From NCBI GenBank assembly GCA_018829455.1, contig JAHJUB010000159.1, positions 1-18,340 on the forward strand: a stretch of DNA of 18,340 nt, given 5' to 3'. Below are positions 1 to 6,956 of the stretch, piece by piece (the first letter of the stretch is position 1; each line of letters starts with the position of its first letter). Below the pieces are notes generated by a model. The model made no database searches. It was not told the DNA's origin and was given only the letters and a program-made list of their open reading frames with translations. This DNA is from Candidatus Omnitrophota bacterium (lineage in GTDB: Bacteria > Ratteibacteria > UBA8468 > MWAK01). A program made the translations under genes and the position numbers.

Positions 1-1043
1 CCCAGCAGCCGGCTGGCGCGCCATTTTAAGTTGGGCAGATTCTCTTTTAGAAATGGGAGTTCTTTTTCCCAGATTTGGGTTTGAAGATTTTTGGTGTTGG
101 TGGATATCACTACGCGCCGGCGGTTTACCGTGGCGAAGATGATGGCCGGTATCAGGTAAGATAGGGTCTTCCCTACGCCGGTTGGCGCTTCCACCACTAA
201 TTTCGCGGAATCATTAAAAGCGGCGCAGACCAGCTTCGCCATCTCCAGTTGCTGGGGCCGGTGTTCGTAGTTGGTTAGTTTTGTCAGAAACCCATCTTTT
301 TCCAGCAGGCTGGTTATCTCTTCTTCCTTCACCGGTACGGTTAATTCTTCCGGCTCCGTTTTTTCTCTCCAATCATTTTCTTCTTTTGATTTTACATTTT
401 GTACTTTACGATTTACATTTTGCGTTGATAGTTCTTGGAATAATTCAGACAGCAGTGGTTCTGTTCCGGCCAGGAGCTGCGCCATCTTTTCCAGTAATGA
501 GCGATCCCCTATCTCTATCCGGTCAATGATTGCCCAGAGGAGTTTGAAGGTTTGCCGGGCGTCAGAGAGGCTGCGGTGCGTCTCTGTTTCATTGAAAAAT
601 TTTTTGGCCAGAACCCTTAAACTGTAATGTTTTTCAACCGGCCGGATTAAAGCGGTCAAAATTGCGGTATCCAGGGTCTGGTTCGGTAAATCAAGGCCGG
701 CGGCTTTTAAGAAGGAGAGGTCAAAATTAAGGTTGTGGCCGATGAGGGGACAATCGCCGATGAATTCCTGCAATTCGTTGAGGATCGGTTGCAGTTCGCG
801 GCCCTTTTCCGAAATTTCCGCTTCGGTAAGGCCGGTGAGCCGGGTAACGAAGGATGGAATGGGTATGCCGGGCTTGACCAGGGATTCAAATGCGGCTACC
901 TCTTTCCGGCCTCTTGTCTTCAGAGCGCCAATCTCAATAATCCGGTCCTGGCCCGGCGTAAGTCCGGTCGTCTCCAGGTCCAGAAACACCACTGTTTTGT
1001 TCTGCCAAATCAAGTCATTTGTCATAGCGCCTTCAGTCACCAT
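1..1043 (-). CDS. dinG: DnaQ-type 3'-5' exonuclease / DinG-type helicase fusion (partial, 3' end outside window)
   Basis: The reading frame runs leftward off the window start, so only about 348 N-terminal residues are visible. Numbered from the ATG at 1043, residues 17-175 form a DEDD exonuclease. Exo I has D22 and E24 in FLDLETTG, Exo II has D108 in HNLNFDLSFL, and Exo III is HRSLSDARQ with H156 and D161. A low-complexity linker follows (about 195-235). Then a DinG/XPD-type helicase begins with EHRPQQ and the Walker A motif APTGVGKT (about 286-293). This order is that of the Firmicutes-type DinG fusion, where the exonuclease is active and the helicase fold may act as a 3'-5' exonuclease or helicase in DNA repair. 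Three in-frame starts are possible: ATG 1043, GTG 1040 and ATG 1025. A -10 box lies 7 nt before the first, which suggests a leaderless start there; AAAGGAG lies too close to serve it. ATG 1025 is the conservative choice. Confidence 0.93.
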   Translation of the reverse strand, partial: MVTEGAMTNDLIWQNKTVVFLDLETTGLTPGQDRIIEIGALKTRGRKEVAAFESLVKPGIPIPSFVTRLTGLTEAEISEKGRELQPILNELQEFIGDCPLIGHNLNFDLSFLKAAGLDLPNQTLDTAILTALIRPVEKHYSLRVLAKKFFNETETHRSLSDARQTFKLLWAIIDRIEIGDRSLLEKMAQLLAGTEPLLSELFQELSTQNVNRKVQNVKSKEENDWREKTEPEELTVPVKEEEITSLLEKDGFLTKLTNYEHRPQQLEMAKLVCAAFNDSAKLVVEAPTGVGKTLSYLIPAIIFATVNRRRVVISTNTKNLQTQIWEKELPFLKENLPNLKWRASRLL

Positions 1044-1050
1044 CTCCTTT

Positions 1051-1080
1051 ATTATAACCGTTAGCGCAAGGCGCAAGCAA
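1051..1080 (-). promoter_or_regulatory. Promoter for the dnaQ-dinG gene, possibly leaderless
   Basis: On the minus strand TTGCTT (1080-1075), an 18-nt spacer and a perfect TATAAT (1056-1051) precede the ATG at 1043 by only 7 nt. The predicted transcription start would fall at or next to that ATG. The assignment is by eye from sigma-70 consensus. Confidence 0.55.
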
Positions 1081-1098
1081 TCATTCCGGCGGCTTTGG

Positions 1099-1127
1099 TT
1101 GACGGTCTTTTTTCTTAATGCTATAAT
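1099..1127 (+). promoter_or_regulatory. Sigma-70-type promoter for the rhomboid/URO-D operon
   Basis: TTGACG (1099-1104), a 17-nt spacer and TATAAT (1122-1127) make a near-consensus promoter reading rightward, divergent from the dinG promoter. The predicted transcript starts near 1134 and has a leader of about 60 nt. It opens with a perfect 7-bp hairpin, AGCGGCG (1138-1144) pairing with CGCCGCT (1149-1155) across an AAAA loop. Confidence 0.75.
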
Positions 1128-1192
1128 TTTTCTGGCAAGCGGCGAAAACGCCGCTATCTGATTGAAGGCGAACCGGCATACTTTAATTTTGA

Positions 1193-1837
1193 ATGCAAAT
1201 TAGTATTAGAAACAAGCCGTTTTATCGCGGTTGGGATTTCTATCTTCTGGCGAGTTTGCTTCTGCTCACAAACTACCCGCTCTTTTTTGGTGGAAACACC
1301 ACCCGCTGGGCATTTTATCCCGGCCTGGTAAAGCAAGGGGAATGGTGGCGGGTTTTTACCGGCCTGCTCACCCACGTCTCCTGGTATCACCTTCTCTTAG
1401 ACGGTCTGCCTTTTTTTCTGGTATACCTGTCCCTGGATGAGAAACGAATCTTCTGCCGCCTGTTTTATATCATATTGGCCGGCGCCGGCAGTCTGCTGGC
1501 CGGGATATGGTTTTCGCCTCTGGTTCCGAAGGTTGGTTTGCGCGGGCTGTCCGGCATTACCTACGGAATAGCCGCGCTCGGGGCGCTGGAGATGGTTTTC
1601 CGCGCAAAGAAGGATAAAACCGATAGCATAATCGGGGCGGCTGTCTTCTCGTTCCTGCTCCTGCTGGTGGCCTATGAAACTCTCACCGGAAAGTTCCCGT
1701 TCGGTTTTCTCCTCTTCGGTATGGTGGGCACGCCCATCCTTGTCTGCCATGCCGGCGGGATAGCTGGTTCGGTTATTGCCTACGCCGTAGTGAAAACAAT
1801 AAATTTAAATCTTAATGACCGAATGCGGAAAAAATGA
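1193..1837 (+). CDS. Rhomboid-family intramembrane serine protease, rhombosortase-like
   Basis: This 214-aa protein is strongly hydrophobic, with about six membrane segments (roughly 17-33, 61-80, 89-108, 118-135, 146-162 and 184-202). The rhomboid catalytic dyad is visible: Ser120 in GLSG and His186 in CHAGGIAG near the last helix. The early segment GEWWRVFTGLLTHVSWYHLL resembles the W-R-T-H-L-H-W-H-L pattern of rhombosortases, compact rhomboids that cleave GlyGly-CTERM tails of secreted proteins. No protein with such a tail is visible in this window. The stop codon overlaps the start of the URO-D-like gene (ATGA at 1834-1837), so the two are probably co-translated. No clear Shine-Dalgarno precedes the ATG. 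Rhomboid membership is fairly secure; the rhombosortase subtype is an inference. Confidence 0.8.
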   Translation: MQISIRNKPFYRGWDFYLLASLLLLTNYPLFFGGNTTRWAFYPGLVKQGEWWRVFTGLLTHVSWYHLLLDGLPFFLVYLSLDEKRIFCRLFYIILAGAGSLLAGIWFSPLVPKVGLRGLSGITYGIAALGALEMVFRAKKDKTDSIIGAAVFSFLLLLVAYETLTGKFPFGFLLFGMVGTPILVCHAGGIAGSVIAYAVVKTINLNLNDRMRKK

Positions 1838-2811
1838 CAAACTGCGAGCGGTTGCGCCGGACACTGAACTTCCAACCGGTTGACCGTCTACCGATGGTAG
1901 AATGGGCAACGTGGTGGGATAAAACCATTGAGCGCTGGCATGCGGAAGGCCTGCCGGGGGAAATCCGGGACGCAGCCGCAATCTCGCTCCATCTCGGCCT
2001 GGATGATTTTCGGCAGTGCTGGGTTAGCCCGCGCGGTCCGGACTTCAAAAATCAGGGTGCAATCTCCTCTCTTGATGATTACCAAAAGGTAAAAAATGAT
2101 TTGTATCCCGAAGATGCCTTTGACAGGCAATTTGTTCGGGGCTGGGTTGAAAAGCAGAAGACGGGAGAGACGGCGGTCTGGATAACCCTGGAAGGTTTTT
2201 TCTGGTTTCCGAGAACGTTGTTTGGCATCGAGAAACACCTGTATGCTTTTTACGATGCGCCGGATTTAATGCACCGTATCAATTCCGACCTCTTGGATTT
2301 CAACCTGCGGGTCCTGGATGAGTTCTGCTCCCTCTGTGTTCCTGACTTTATGACCTTTGGCGAAGATATGTCCTACAACCTCGGCCCCATGATTTCCAAA
2401 AAAATATTTGACGAATTTATGGCGCCGTACTACCGCCGGATAGTCCCGAAGATTAAGGAATACGGTATCGTTCCCATCATCGATTCCGACGGAGACATTA
2501 AAAAGATAATTCCGTGGTTTCTGGAGGTGGGCGTGGATGGTTTTCTGCCCCTGGAAAGACAGGCCGGAGTTGATCTTAACGAATTGCGCCGGGAATACCC
2601 GCGGGTTCGTTTTATCGGCGGCTACGATAAGATGGTAATGAGCAAAGGCGAAAAAGAGATGCGGCCGGAGTTTGAGCGGCTTCTGCCGGCGATGAAATCC
2701 GGCGGTTATATTCCTTCGGTTGACCACCAGACGCCTCCGGGCGTATCCCTTGCCAATTACCGGATTTATCTGAAACTGCTCAAGGAGTATTGCGATAAGG
2801 CCTGCAATTAA
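1834..2811 (+). CDS. URO-D-like (uroporphyrinogen decarboxylase/cobalamin methyltransferase superfamily) protein
   Basis: This 325-aa protein fits the URO-D superfamily, a TIM barrel that includes HemE and MtaA/CmuA-type methyltransferases. Features in order are NCERLRRTLNFQPVDRLP at the N-terminus, FGEDMSYNLGPMIS (175-188), the IIDSDGDI strand (about 215-222) in place of the usual HxDGD, FLPLER (237-242), IGGYDK (261-266) and VDHQTPPGVS (297-305) at the C-terminus. It is not a heme-pathway HemE: no other heme gene is nearby and it is short. Members like this often sit beside sugar-catabolism genes, as here with rhaB, and may move methyl groups or remodel an unknown substrate. The start overlaps the rhomboid stop by 4 nt. 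The family call is confident; the substrate is unknown. Confidence 0.85.
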   Translation: MTNCERLRRTLNFQPVDRLPMVEWATWWDKTIERWHAEGLPGEIRDAAAISLHLGLDDFRQCWVSPRGPDFKNQGAISSLDDYQKVKNDLYPEDAFDRQFVRGWVEKQKTGETAVWITLEGFFWFPRTLFGIEKHLYAFYDAPDLMHRINSDLLDFNLRVLDEFCSLCVPDFMTFGEDMSYNLGPMISKKIFDEFMAPYYRRIVPKIKEYGIVPIIDSDGDIKKIIPWFLEVGVDGFLPLERQAGVDLNELRREYPRVRFIGGYDKMVMSKGEKEMRPEFERLLPAMKSGGYIPSVDHQTPPGVSLANYRIYLKLLKEYCDKACN

Positions 2812-2824
2812 ATTAAAGTTTTCG

Positions 2825-2901
2825 TCAGTGTTTCCGCAATTTTCAGTGTTTCCGTGGTAAAGATTCTTTATCTGCGGAAATCTTGCGAAAATCAGCGTCC
2901 T
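2825..2901 (+). repeat. Short direct repeats and an ATCTGCG-type dispersed repeat
   Basis: TCAGTGTTTCCG occurs twice (2825-2836 and 2843-2854). It is followed by a 32-nt stretch (2870-2901) beginning ATCTGCGG and ending GCGTCCT. That stretch resembles 13929-13959 in the kdsB-pyrG gap, with roughly 26 matching positions and one gap. It fills most of the spacer before rhaB. Confidence 0.6.
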
Positions 2902-2961
2902 ATTAATTTACCGGCGGAAATAGGCGCTTTTTATTTTTTCGCAACCCCTATGGACCGCCGT

Positions 2962-2991
2962 TTTTCAATTTCGCTCGGATTGTTGTATAAT
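2962..2991 (+). promoter_or_regulatory. Promoter for rhaB, possibly leaderless
   Basis: A perfect TATAAT (2986-2991) lies 9 nt before the rhaB ATG. A weak -35, TTTTCA (2962-2967), sits 18 nt upstream. There is no Shine-Dalgarno between the -10 and the ATG. The predicted transcription start is at about 2998, so the message may be leaderless. Confidence 0.55.
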
Positions 2992-3000
2992 AAAAACTTA

Positions 3001-4566
3001 ATGAACTACCTTGCTTTTGACCTGGGCGCGGAGAGCGGACGGACGGTGTTGGGACGGTTGGAAAAGAACCGGCTGAATCTGGAAGTTTTGCACCGGTTTC
3101 CCAACCGCTCCGTTCTGCTGCCGGACGGACTACACTGGGATACCCCCTGCCTTTTTTCCGAAATAAAAGATTCCCTCTCCGTTTACCGCCAGAAATACGG
3201 CCGGGAATTGGCCGGCGTCAGCTGCGATTCCTGGGGGGTTGACTTTGCGCTGCTGGATAAGAATGACGGTCTGCTCGGGAACCCCTATCACTACCGGGAC
3301 CATCGGACTGACGGAATAATGGATAAGGTTTTTGAAAAGATTCCGCCGGAAGAAATTTATCGCCTGACCGGTATCCAGTTCATGCAGTTGAATACCGTTT
3401 TTCAGATGTATGCCATGGTTCTTTCCGGCTCCCGGCTCTTTTCCGTCAGTAAGACCTGCCTGATGATGGCCGACCTTTTTCATTTTTTTCTCTCCGGGGA
3501 AAAAGCGCAGGAATACACCTTAGCGACCACCTCTCAATTACTGCACCCTGGAACCGGCCAATGGGCAAAACCCATCTTTGATAAATTATCCCTGCCGATT
3601 CAGATTATGCCCCTGGTTACTATTTCTGGAACCGTAATTGGAAATCTGCGGGAGAAGGTGGTGGAAGAGTCCGGGCTGGGCCGGGCGCCGGTAATCGCCG
3701 GCGCCAGCCACGATACCGCAGCCGCCGTGGTGGGCTGCCCGGCTCAAAAGGGCGAGCGGTTTGCTTACCTCTCTTCCGGGACCTGGTCTCTGTTAGGCGT
3801 GGAATTGGAAAGTCCCTTGATAAACGAGGCGACCCGAAAGGCCGGCTTTACTAATGAGGGCGGTGTAGGTAAAACTATTCGTTTCCTGAAAAATATTACC
3901 GGATTGTGGCTGCTTCAGGAATGCCGCCGCGCGTGGCTGAAAGAGGGTGAAAAACTGGACTATGCGGATTTGACTAAGATGGCTGAATCCGCGCCGCCTT
4001 TCCGGGCGGTCATTAACCCGGACGACCCTTCTTTCCTGGCGCCGGAGGACATGCCGGCTGCCATTGTCCGGTTTTGCGAAAGGACCGGCCAGAGGAGGCC
4101 GGAGAACAAAGCGCAGTTTGTTCGCATTATCCTGGAAAGTCTTGCCCTGCGTTACAACGAGGTTATCCGGGAGATTAACCGGCTTTTTCCGGAGGGTGGG
4201 GGAGTGGAGGTTTTGCATGTCGTCGGCGGCGGTTCCCAGAACCAATTGCTCAATCAGTTTACCGCGGACGCAACCGGTATTACGGTGGTGGCCGGTCCGG
4301 TGGAAGCGACTGCAGCCGGCAACATTATCACCCAGGCCCTGGCGACCAACGAAATCGGCTCGGTTGCCGAAGGCCGTGAAATCATCCGTAATTCCTTTCC
4401 GCTGGTCACCTACCAGCCCAAAAACCAGGAAGCCTGGCTCTCCGCCGCCAAAAGAGCCGAATTTGATGCCATGGAAAAAATTATTGAAAAACAGGTAAAA
4501 ACAGGCGAGTATGTTGAATTTCCCGGTTCCAAAAAAGCAGTTAACTTCTTAAAAAGAAAAGAATGA
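3001..4566 (+). CDS. rhaB: Rhamnulokinase (FGGY carbohydrate kinase)
   Basis: This 521-aa FGGY-family kinase would phosphorylate L-rhamnulose to L-rhamnulose 1-phosphate in the cytoplasm. The N-terminal phosphate loop FDLGAESGR (residues 6-14) is the rhamnulokinase variant. SCDSWGVDFALL, the substrate loop HYRDHRTD, SHDTAAAV with the likely catalytic Asp238 (Asp237 in the E. coli enzyme) and the C-terminal FGGY-like GGGSQNQLLNQ support the call. The start at 3001 is chosen because it begins exactly at the family's N-terminus. A longer frame back to 2854 would translate repeat DNA. The C-terminus is about 30 residues longer than usual and lysine-rich. No rhaA or rhaD is in view, so the substrate could be a related ketose such as L-fuculose. 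Confidence 0.92.
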   Translation: MNYLAFDLGAESGRTVLGRLEKNRLNLEVLHRFPNRSVLLPDGLHWDTPCLFSEIKDSLSVYRQKYGRELAGVSCDSWGVDFALLDKNDGLLGNPYHYRDHRTDGIMDKVFEKIPPEEIYRLTGIQFMQLNTVFQMYAMVLSGSRLFSVSKTCLMMADLFHFFLSGEKAQEYTLATTSQLLHPGTGQWAKPIFDKLSLPIQIMPLVTISGTVIGNLREKVVEESGLGRAPVIAGASHDTAAAVVGCPAQKGERFAYLSSGTWSLLGVELESPLINEATRKAGFTNEGGVGKTIRFLKNITGLWLLQECRRAWLKEGEKLDYADLTKMAESAPPFRAVINPDDPSFLAPEDMPAAIVRFCERTGQRRPENKAQFVRIILESLALRYNEVIREINRLFPEGGGVEVLHVVGGGSQNQLLNQFTADATGITVVAGPVEATAAGNIITQALATNEIGSVAEGREIIRNSFPLVTYQPKNQEAWLSAAKRAEFDAMEKIIEKQVKTGEYVEFPGSKKAVNFLKRKE

Positions 4567-4633
4567 AGGTTAGATACCTGAATTTATTATTATTTTTCTG
4601 CATCGGAAAGGGTAATTGCATAATGCTGTCATT

Positions 4634-4792
4634 TGTAGTTGCCAAGCTTGCTTGGCGCGGTTAATGTAGGCGGGTACCATTTCCAACGCTCTGGAAAGGG
4701 GTCGGATTTACTGTGCCCGCCGTAGCTTTAGCGAAGGAAGGTCCCACCCGAGTTAGTGCTGTTAACAGAGCCAACCAAGGTTGGCAACTACA
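4634..4792. repeat. 159-bp element with 12-bp terminal inverted repeats (MITE-like)
   Basis: The ends are perfect 12-bp inverted repeats, TGTAGTTGCCAA (4634-4645) and TTGGCAACTACA (4781-4792). Each end also folds on itself: GCCAAGC-TT-GCTTGGC (4641-4656) and GCCAACC-AA-GGTTGGC (4770-4785). Internally GGCGGG (4669-4674) pairs with CCCGCC (4716-4721), and TTCCA with TGGAA (4681-4696). It has no coding capacity. The hairpin GCCAACC..GGTTGGC recurs at 13855-13870. Confidence 0.75.
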
Positions 4793-4878
4793 GCCGGTTC
4801 TGTTATACGCCGAAGAATAGAAGAGAATTAACTGAAAACATCAAAATACAAGACCTGAACCCAAAATCCTTCCGACAT

Positions 4879-4927
4879 CTTTTCGGTAAGACTATTTTTA
4901 CACCCCGAACTTCCTCAGCCGCAGGGA
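4879..4927 (-). pseudogene. Duplicated remnant of the apgM 3' end
   Basis: This segment matches 5706-5762, which covers the last codons of apgM and its downstream flank. Both contain CTTTTCGGTAA, CTATTTTTAC and CCGAACTT.CTCAGCCGC. The copy has an 8-nt deletion and a few substitutions. On the minus strand it still reads SLRLRKFG before a stop, like the true C-terminus SLRLRKFGA. Only about ten codons survive, so it is a scrap rather than a gene. It lies on the other side of brnTA from the intact apgM. Confidence 0.75.
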
Positions 4928-4964
4928 CTCTGTTTTTTTATGTAAATAAATACATATTATTGTA

Positions 4965-4993
4965 TTGACAAGTATCCCTATTTATGTTATGCT
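4965..4993 (+). promoter_or_regulatory. Promoter for brnTA, possibly leaderless
   Basis: A perfect -35 TTGACA (4965-4970), a 17-nt spacer and TATGCT (4988-4993) with an upstream TG end 8 nt before the brnT ATG. No Shine-Dalgarno is present. BrnTA-type modules are normally autorepressed by the complex at such a site, although I see no clear operator palindrome. Confidence 0.6.
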
Positions 4994-5001
4994 TAATTTA
5001 A

Positions 5002-5283
5002 ATGGATGAAAAATCCAGTTTTGTCTGGGATTTTGAGAGAGAATTGGTTAACATTGAAAAACATGGAGTTGATTTTGGGACTGCTTCGAAAGTTTTTAAA
5101 GACCCTAAAAGGAAGATTTACGTTGATTCCAAGCACAACGAGAAAGAGGAAAGATTTTTCTGTATCGGAAAAGCGCAAAATAAGATTCTGACGGTAAGGT
5201 TTACCTATCGCGCCGGCAAAATTAGAATATTTGGCGCCGGATTTTGGAGAAAGGGGGAAAAATATTATGACAAAAAAGATTAA
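5002..5283 (+). CDS. brnT: BrnT-family type II toxin (ribonuclease)
   Basis: The 93-aa product has the BrnT layout: an N-terminal F-WDFERELVNIEKHGVDFGTA segment, a VFKDP motif (about 31-35), an acidic D-H--KEERF strand and a closing RFTYRAGKIRIFGAGFWRKGEKYY. BrnT toxins are RelE-fold ribonucleases that reduce translation and are neutralised by BrnA. The usual IRIISAR motif reads IRIFGAG here, so the conserved Arg of that motif appears to be replaced and activity may be altered. The gene overlaps brnA by 17 nt, the normal toxin-first order. ATG 5002 is used; a second in-frame Met is absent nearby. The module lies between two copies of the apgM 3' end. Confidence 0.85.
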   Translation: MDEKSSFVWDFERELVNIEKHGVDFGTASKVFKDPKRKIYVDSKHNEKEERFFCIGKAQNKILTVRFTYRAGKIRIFGAGFWRKGEKYYDKKD

Positions 5284-5503
5284 GGACCCAAATGAACCGG
5301 TAGGAAGAATGTTCCGGGTCAAGGATTATTTGCCGCCTCCGGAAAAACTGATTCTTCCGGAAGAAACGGTAAAAGTTACCATATCGCTCAAAAAATCCAG
5401 CGTTGTTTTTTTTAAGGACCAGGCAGGCCGGTATCACACTAAGTATCAGAAGATGATACGGGAAGTGGTGGACCGCTACGCAAAGCAATATTCTTCGGTA
5501 TAG
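5267..5503 (+). CDS. brnA: BrnA-family antitoxin (ribbon-helix-helix)
   Basis: The 78-aa product begins with a polar toxin-binding region (residues 1-30). It ends in the BrnA/CopG-like ribbon-helix-helix: VKVTISLKKSSVVFFKDQ as the DNA-binding strand and first helix, then GRYHTKYQKMIREVVDRYA as the second helix. It would bind BrnT and repress the shared promoter. The start at 5267 is supported by an AAGGGGG Shine-Dalgarno a few bases upstream and by the overlap with brnT. A longer frame from 5231 begins inside brnT and is not needed. Confidence 0.85.
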   Translation: MTKKIKDPNEPVGRMFRVKDYLPPPEKLILPEETVKVTISLKKSSVVFFKDQAGRYHTKYQKMIREVVDRYAKQYSSV

Positions 5504-5732
5504 CAGTATTTGCCGGATAATCTTAGTAAAAATTTCCCGCCCAAAATTCTGCTTATATATCCATTACGATTAAAACCGTCCTTTTGAGATGTTGTGACCG
5601 AGAACTGTTGCAACGTGGCCTGGAAAAAGGCACCACGGAGCGCCGGAATCAACCAAACCATCGGCCACGAATTTTTCACCTCTGAACCATTATACCTCAA
5701 TTTACCTTTTCGGTAAACTATTTTTACGCTTC

Positions 5733-6935
5733 TTAAGCCCCGAACTTTCTCAGCCGCAGGGAATGGGCTAAGAGCAGGGGCATAATCTCGGTGGCGGGAA
5801 ACGCTCCGAAACTCCCCTTGCGGCATTCCCTTTCGGAAAATCCGGAGAGGTTGTCCGGCATTGCGTAGCGGGATATTAGCAGGAACGGGTTGGGGTGCCA
5901 GGAATGGCCGCGTAAAAGCGCCGGTGTGGAGTGGTCTGCGGTAACCGCGATAACATCCGGCTGCATCTTTTCAATCTCTCCCACCGCAGAATCAACCTCT
6001 TCAATTACTTTCACCTTGGCTGCAAAGTTTCCGTCCTCGCCGTAGGAATCGGTCTTCTTGATGTGGATGTAGAAGAAGTCGAAATCCTGGAAATTTTTCT
6101 TCAGAGTTTCCAATTCATCCGAAATTTTTTCGCCGGTCAACAAAACCTCCATTCCGGCCAGTCGCGCCAGGCCCCGGTACATCGGATAGGAAGCGATGGC
6201 AGCGGCGCGCAGAAAGTATTTCTGGTCAAAAGAAGGCAGGCTGGGTTTTTTTGCAAAGCCGCGCAGGAGCGGGTAGTTGGCTTTTTCTGCTTTCAGAACT
6301 TCCGTAACCCCATAGATAAACTTGTGGGCGATATCCGCGGCAAAACGGCTTTCATTCCGCAATGATTCTATCCGGAGCGGAGCCAGCCCCTCCTTTTCCG
6401 GGTCGTTTTCCGACAGCCCTTCGACCATTTCTTTTCCCCGGAAGATAACCACGAACCGGTGTTCCTTTACCGTCCGGATAATTATTTTCACGCCGTCAAT
6501 TTCCTTGATTTCTTTACTCAAAATGGCGCAGAGCCGCTGGTTCTCTTCCGTGGAGATGCGGCCGGCTCTCCGGTCAACAATCAAGCCGTCTTTTAAGGTG
6601 GCGAAGTTTCCGCGCGCGGCCAGGTCTTCCGGCTGCAGGTCAAAATCAATCCCGCTGGCTTCCAGGACTCCGCGGCCGATTCTGTTTTGGGTTGGGTCGT
6701 AGCCGAAGAGCGCCAGATGGCTGGGCCCGCTGCCTGGCGTCACGCCGTAACCGACCGGCACGGACAGGCCCGCGGAACCGCGCTTGGCGAGCCGGTCAAG
6801 GTTTGGGGTGCAAGCGGTTTCCAGTTCGGTTAAGCCGGTTTCCGCACTGGGCAGTCCGCCTAACCCGTCGGCTACCACTAACACAATTTTGGTCCCATTT
6901 TTGGAAATTATTTCCTTGAGCAGCGCATCTTCCAT
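5733..6935 (-). CDS. apgM: 2,3-bisphosphoglycerate-independent phosphoglycerate mutase, archaeal type
   Basis: This 400-aa enzyme would interconvert 3- and 2-phosphoglycerate in glycolysis and gluconeogenesis. It belongs to the alkaline-phosphatase superfamily ApgM branch rather than the longer GpmI. Visible features are the metal-binding VVADGLGG near residue 21, the CTPNLDRLA motif, the GYGVTPGSGPSHLALFGYDP loop (62-81) with the phospho-acceptor region, and the C-terminal VTADHSTP (about 331-338) followed by GHSWHPNPFLL. The length is that of the family. The ATG at 6935 has a GGAGG Shine-Dalgarno 4 nt upstream. It is the only complete minus-strand gene in the window and is convergent with brnTA. 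A degenerate copy of its 3' end lies at 4879-4927. Confidence 0.95.
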   Translation of the reverse strand: MEDALLKEIISKNGTKIVLVVADGLGGLPSAETGLTELETACTPNLDRLAKRGSAGLSVPVGYGVTPGSGPSHLALFGYDPTQNRIGRGVLEASGIDFDLQPEDLAARGNFATLKDGLIVDRRAGRISTEENQRLCAILSKEIKEIDGVKIIIRTVKEHRFVVIFRGKEMVEGLSENDPEKEGLAPLRIESLRNESRFAADIAHKFIYGVTEVLKAEKANYPLLRGFAKKPSLPSFDQKYFLRAAAIASYPMYRGLARLAGMEVLLTGEKISDELETLKKNFQDFDFFYIHIKKTDSYGEDGNFAAKVKVIEEVDSAVGEIEKMQPDVIAVTADHSTPALLRGHSWHPNPFLLISRYAMPDNLSGFSERECRKGSFGAFPATEIMPLLLAHSLRLRKFGA

Positions 6936-6956
6936 TCAGCCTCCGTTACATTTAAT

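Larger units (their letters stand above)
4567..5001. other. 435-bp gene-free stretch holding two repeat remnants
   Basis: No credible gene is present. The stretch holds a 159-bp inverted-repeat element (4634-4792), AT-rich sequence of no recognised kind (about 4793-4878), a duplicated apgM 3' end (4879-4927) and the brnT promoter (4965-4993). The only longer frame (70 codons from 4756) crosses repeat arms and looks random. Confidence 0.7.

Noticed and set aside
733..1161. Overlapping plus-strand reading frame of 142 codons
   Set aside because: It lies opposite the strongly supported exonuclease domain of dnaQ-dinG and has no recognisable domain.
1834..2811. Assignment as HemE of heme synthesis
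   Set aside because: HxDGD-type and substrate-cleft motifs differ, the protein is short for HemE, and no other heme genes are nearby.
2854..3000. N-terminal extension of rhaB from a GTG at 2854
   Set aside because: The added 49 residues match no kinase and translate through dispersed repeats and the promoter; the family begins at 3001.
4634..4792. CRISPR array or insertion sequence
   Set aside because: There are no regularly spaced direct repeats and no transposase frame; only inverted-repeat ends are present.
4756..4968. 70-codon frame in the gene-free stretch
   Set aside because: It crosses one arm of the 159-bp element and the apgM remnant, and has no Shine-Dalgarno or family resemblance.
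5600..5672. Possible hairpin GTGGCC..GGCCAC as a brnA/apgM bidirectional terminator
   Set aside because: The arms are only 6 bp, about 50 nt apart, with no T-tract on either side.
5476..5826. 116-codon minus-strand frame between brnA and apgM
   Set aside because: It overlaps the apgM 3' end in another frame and looks random in composition.
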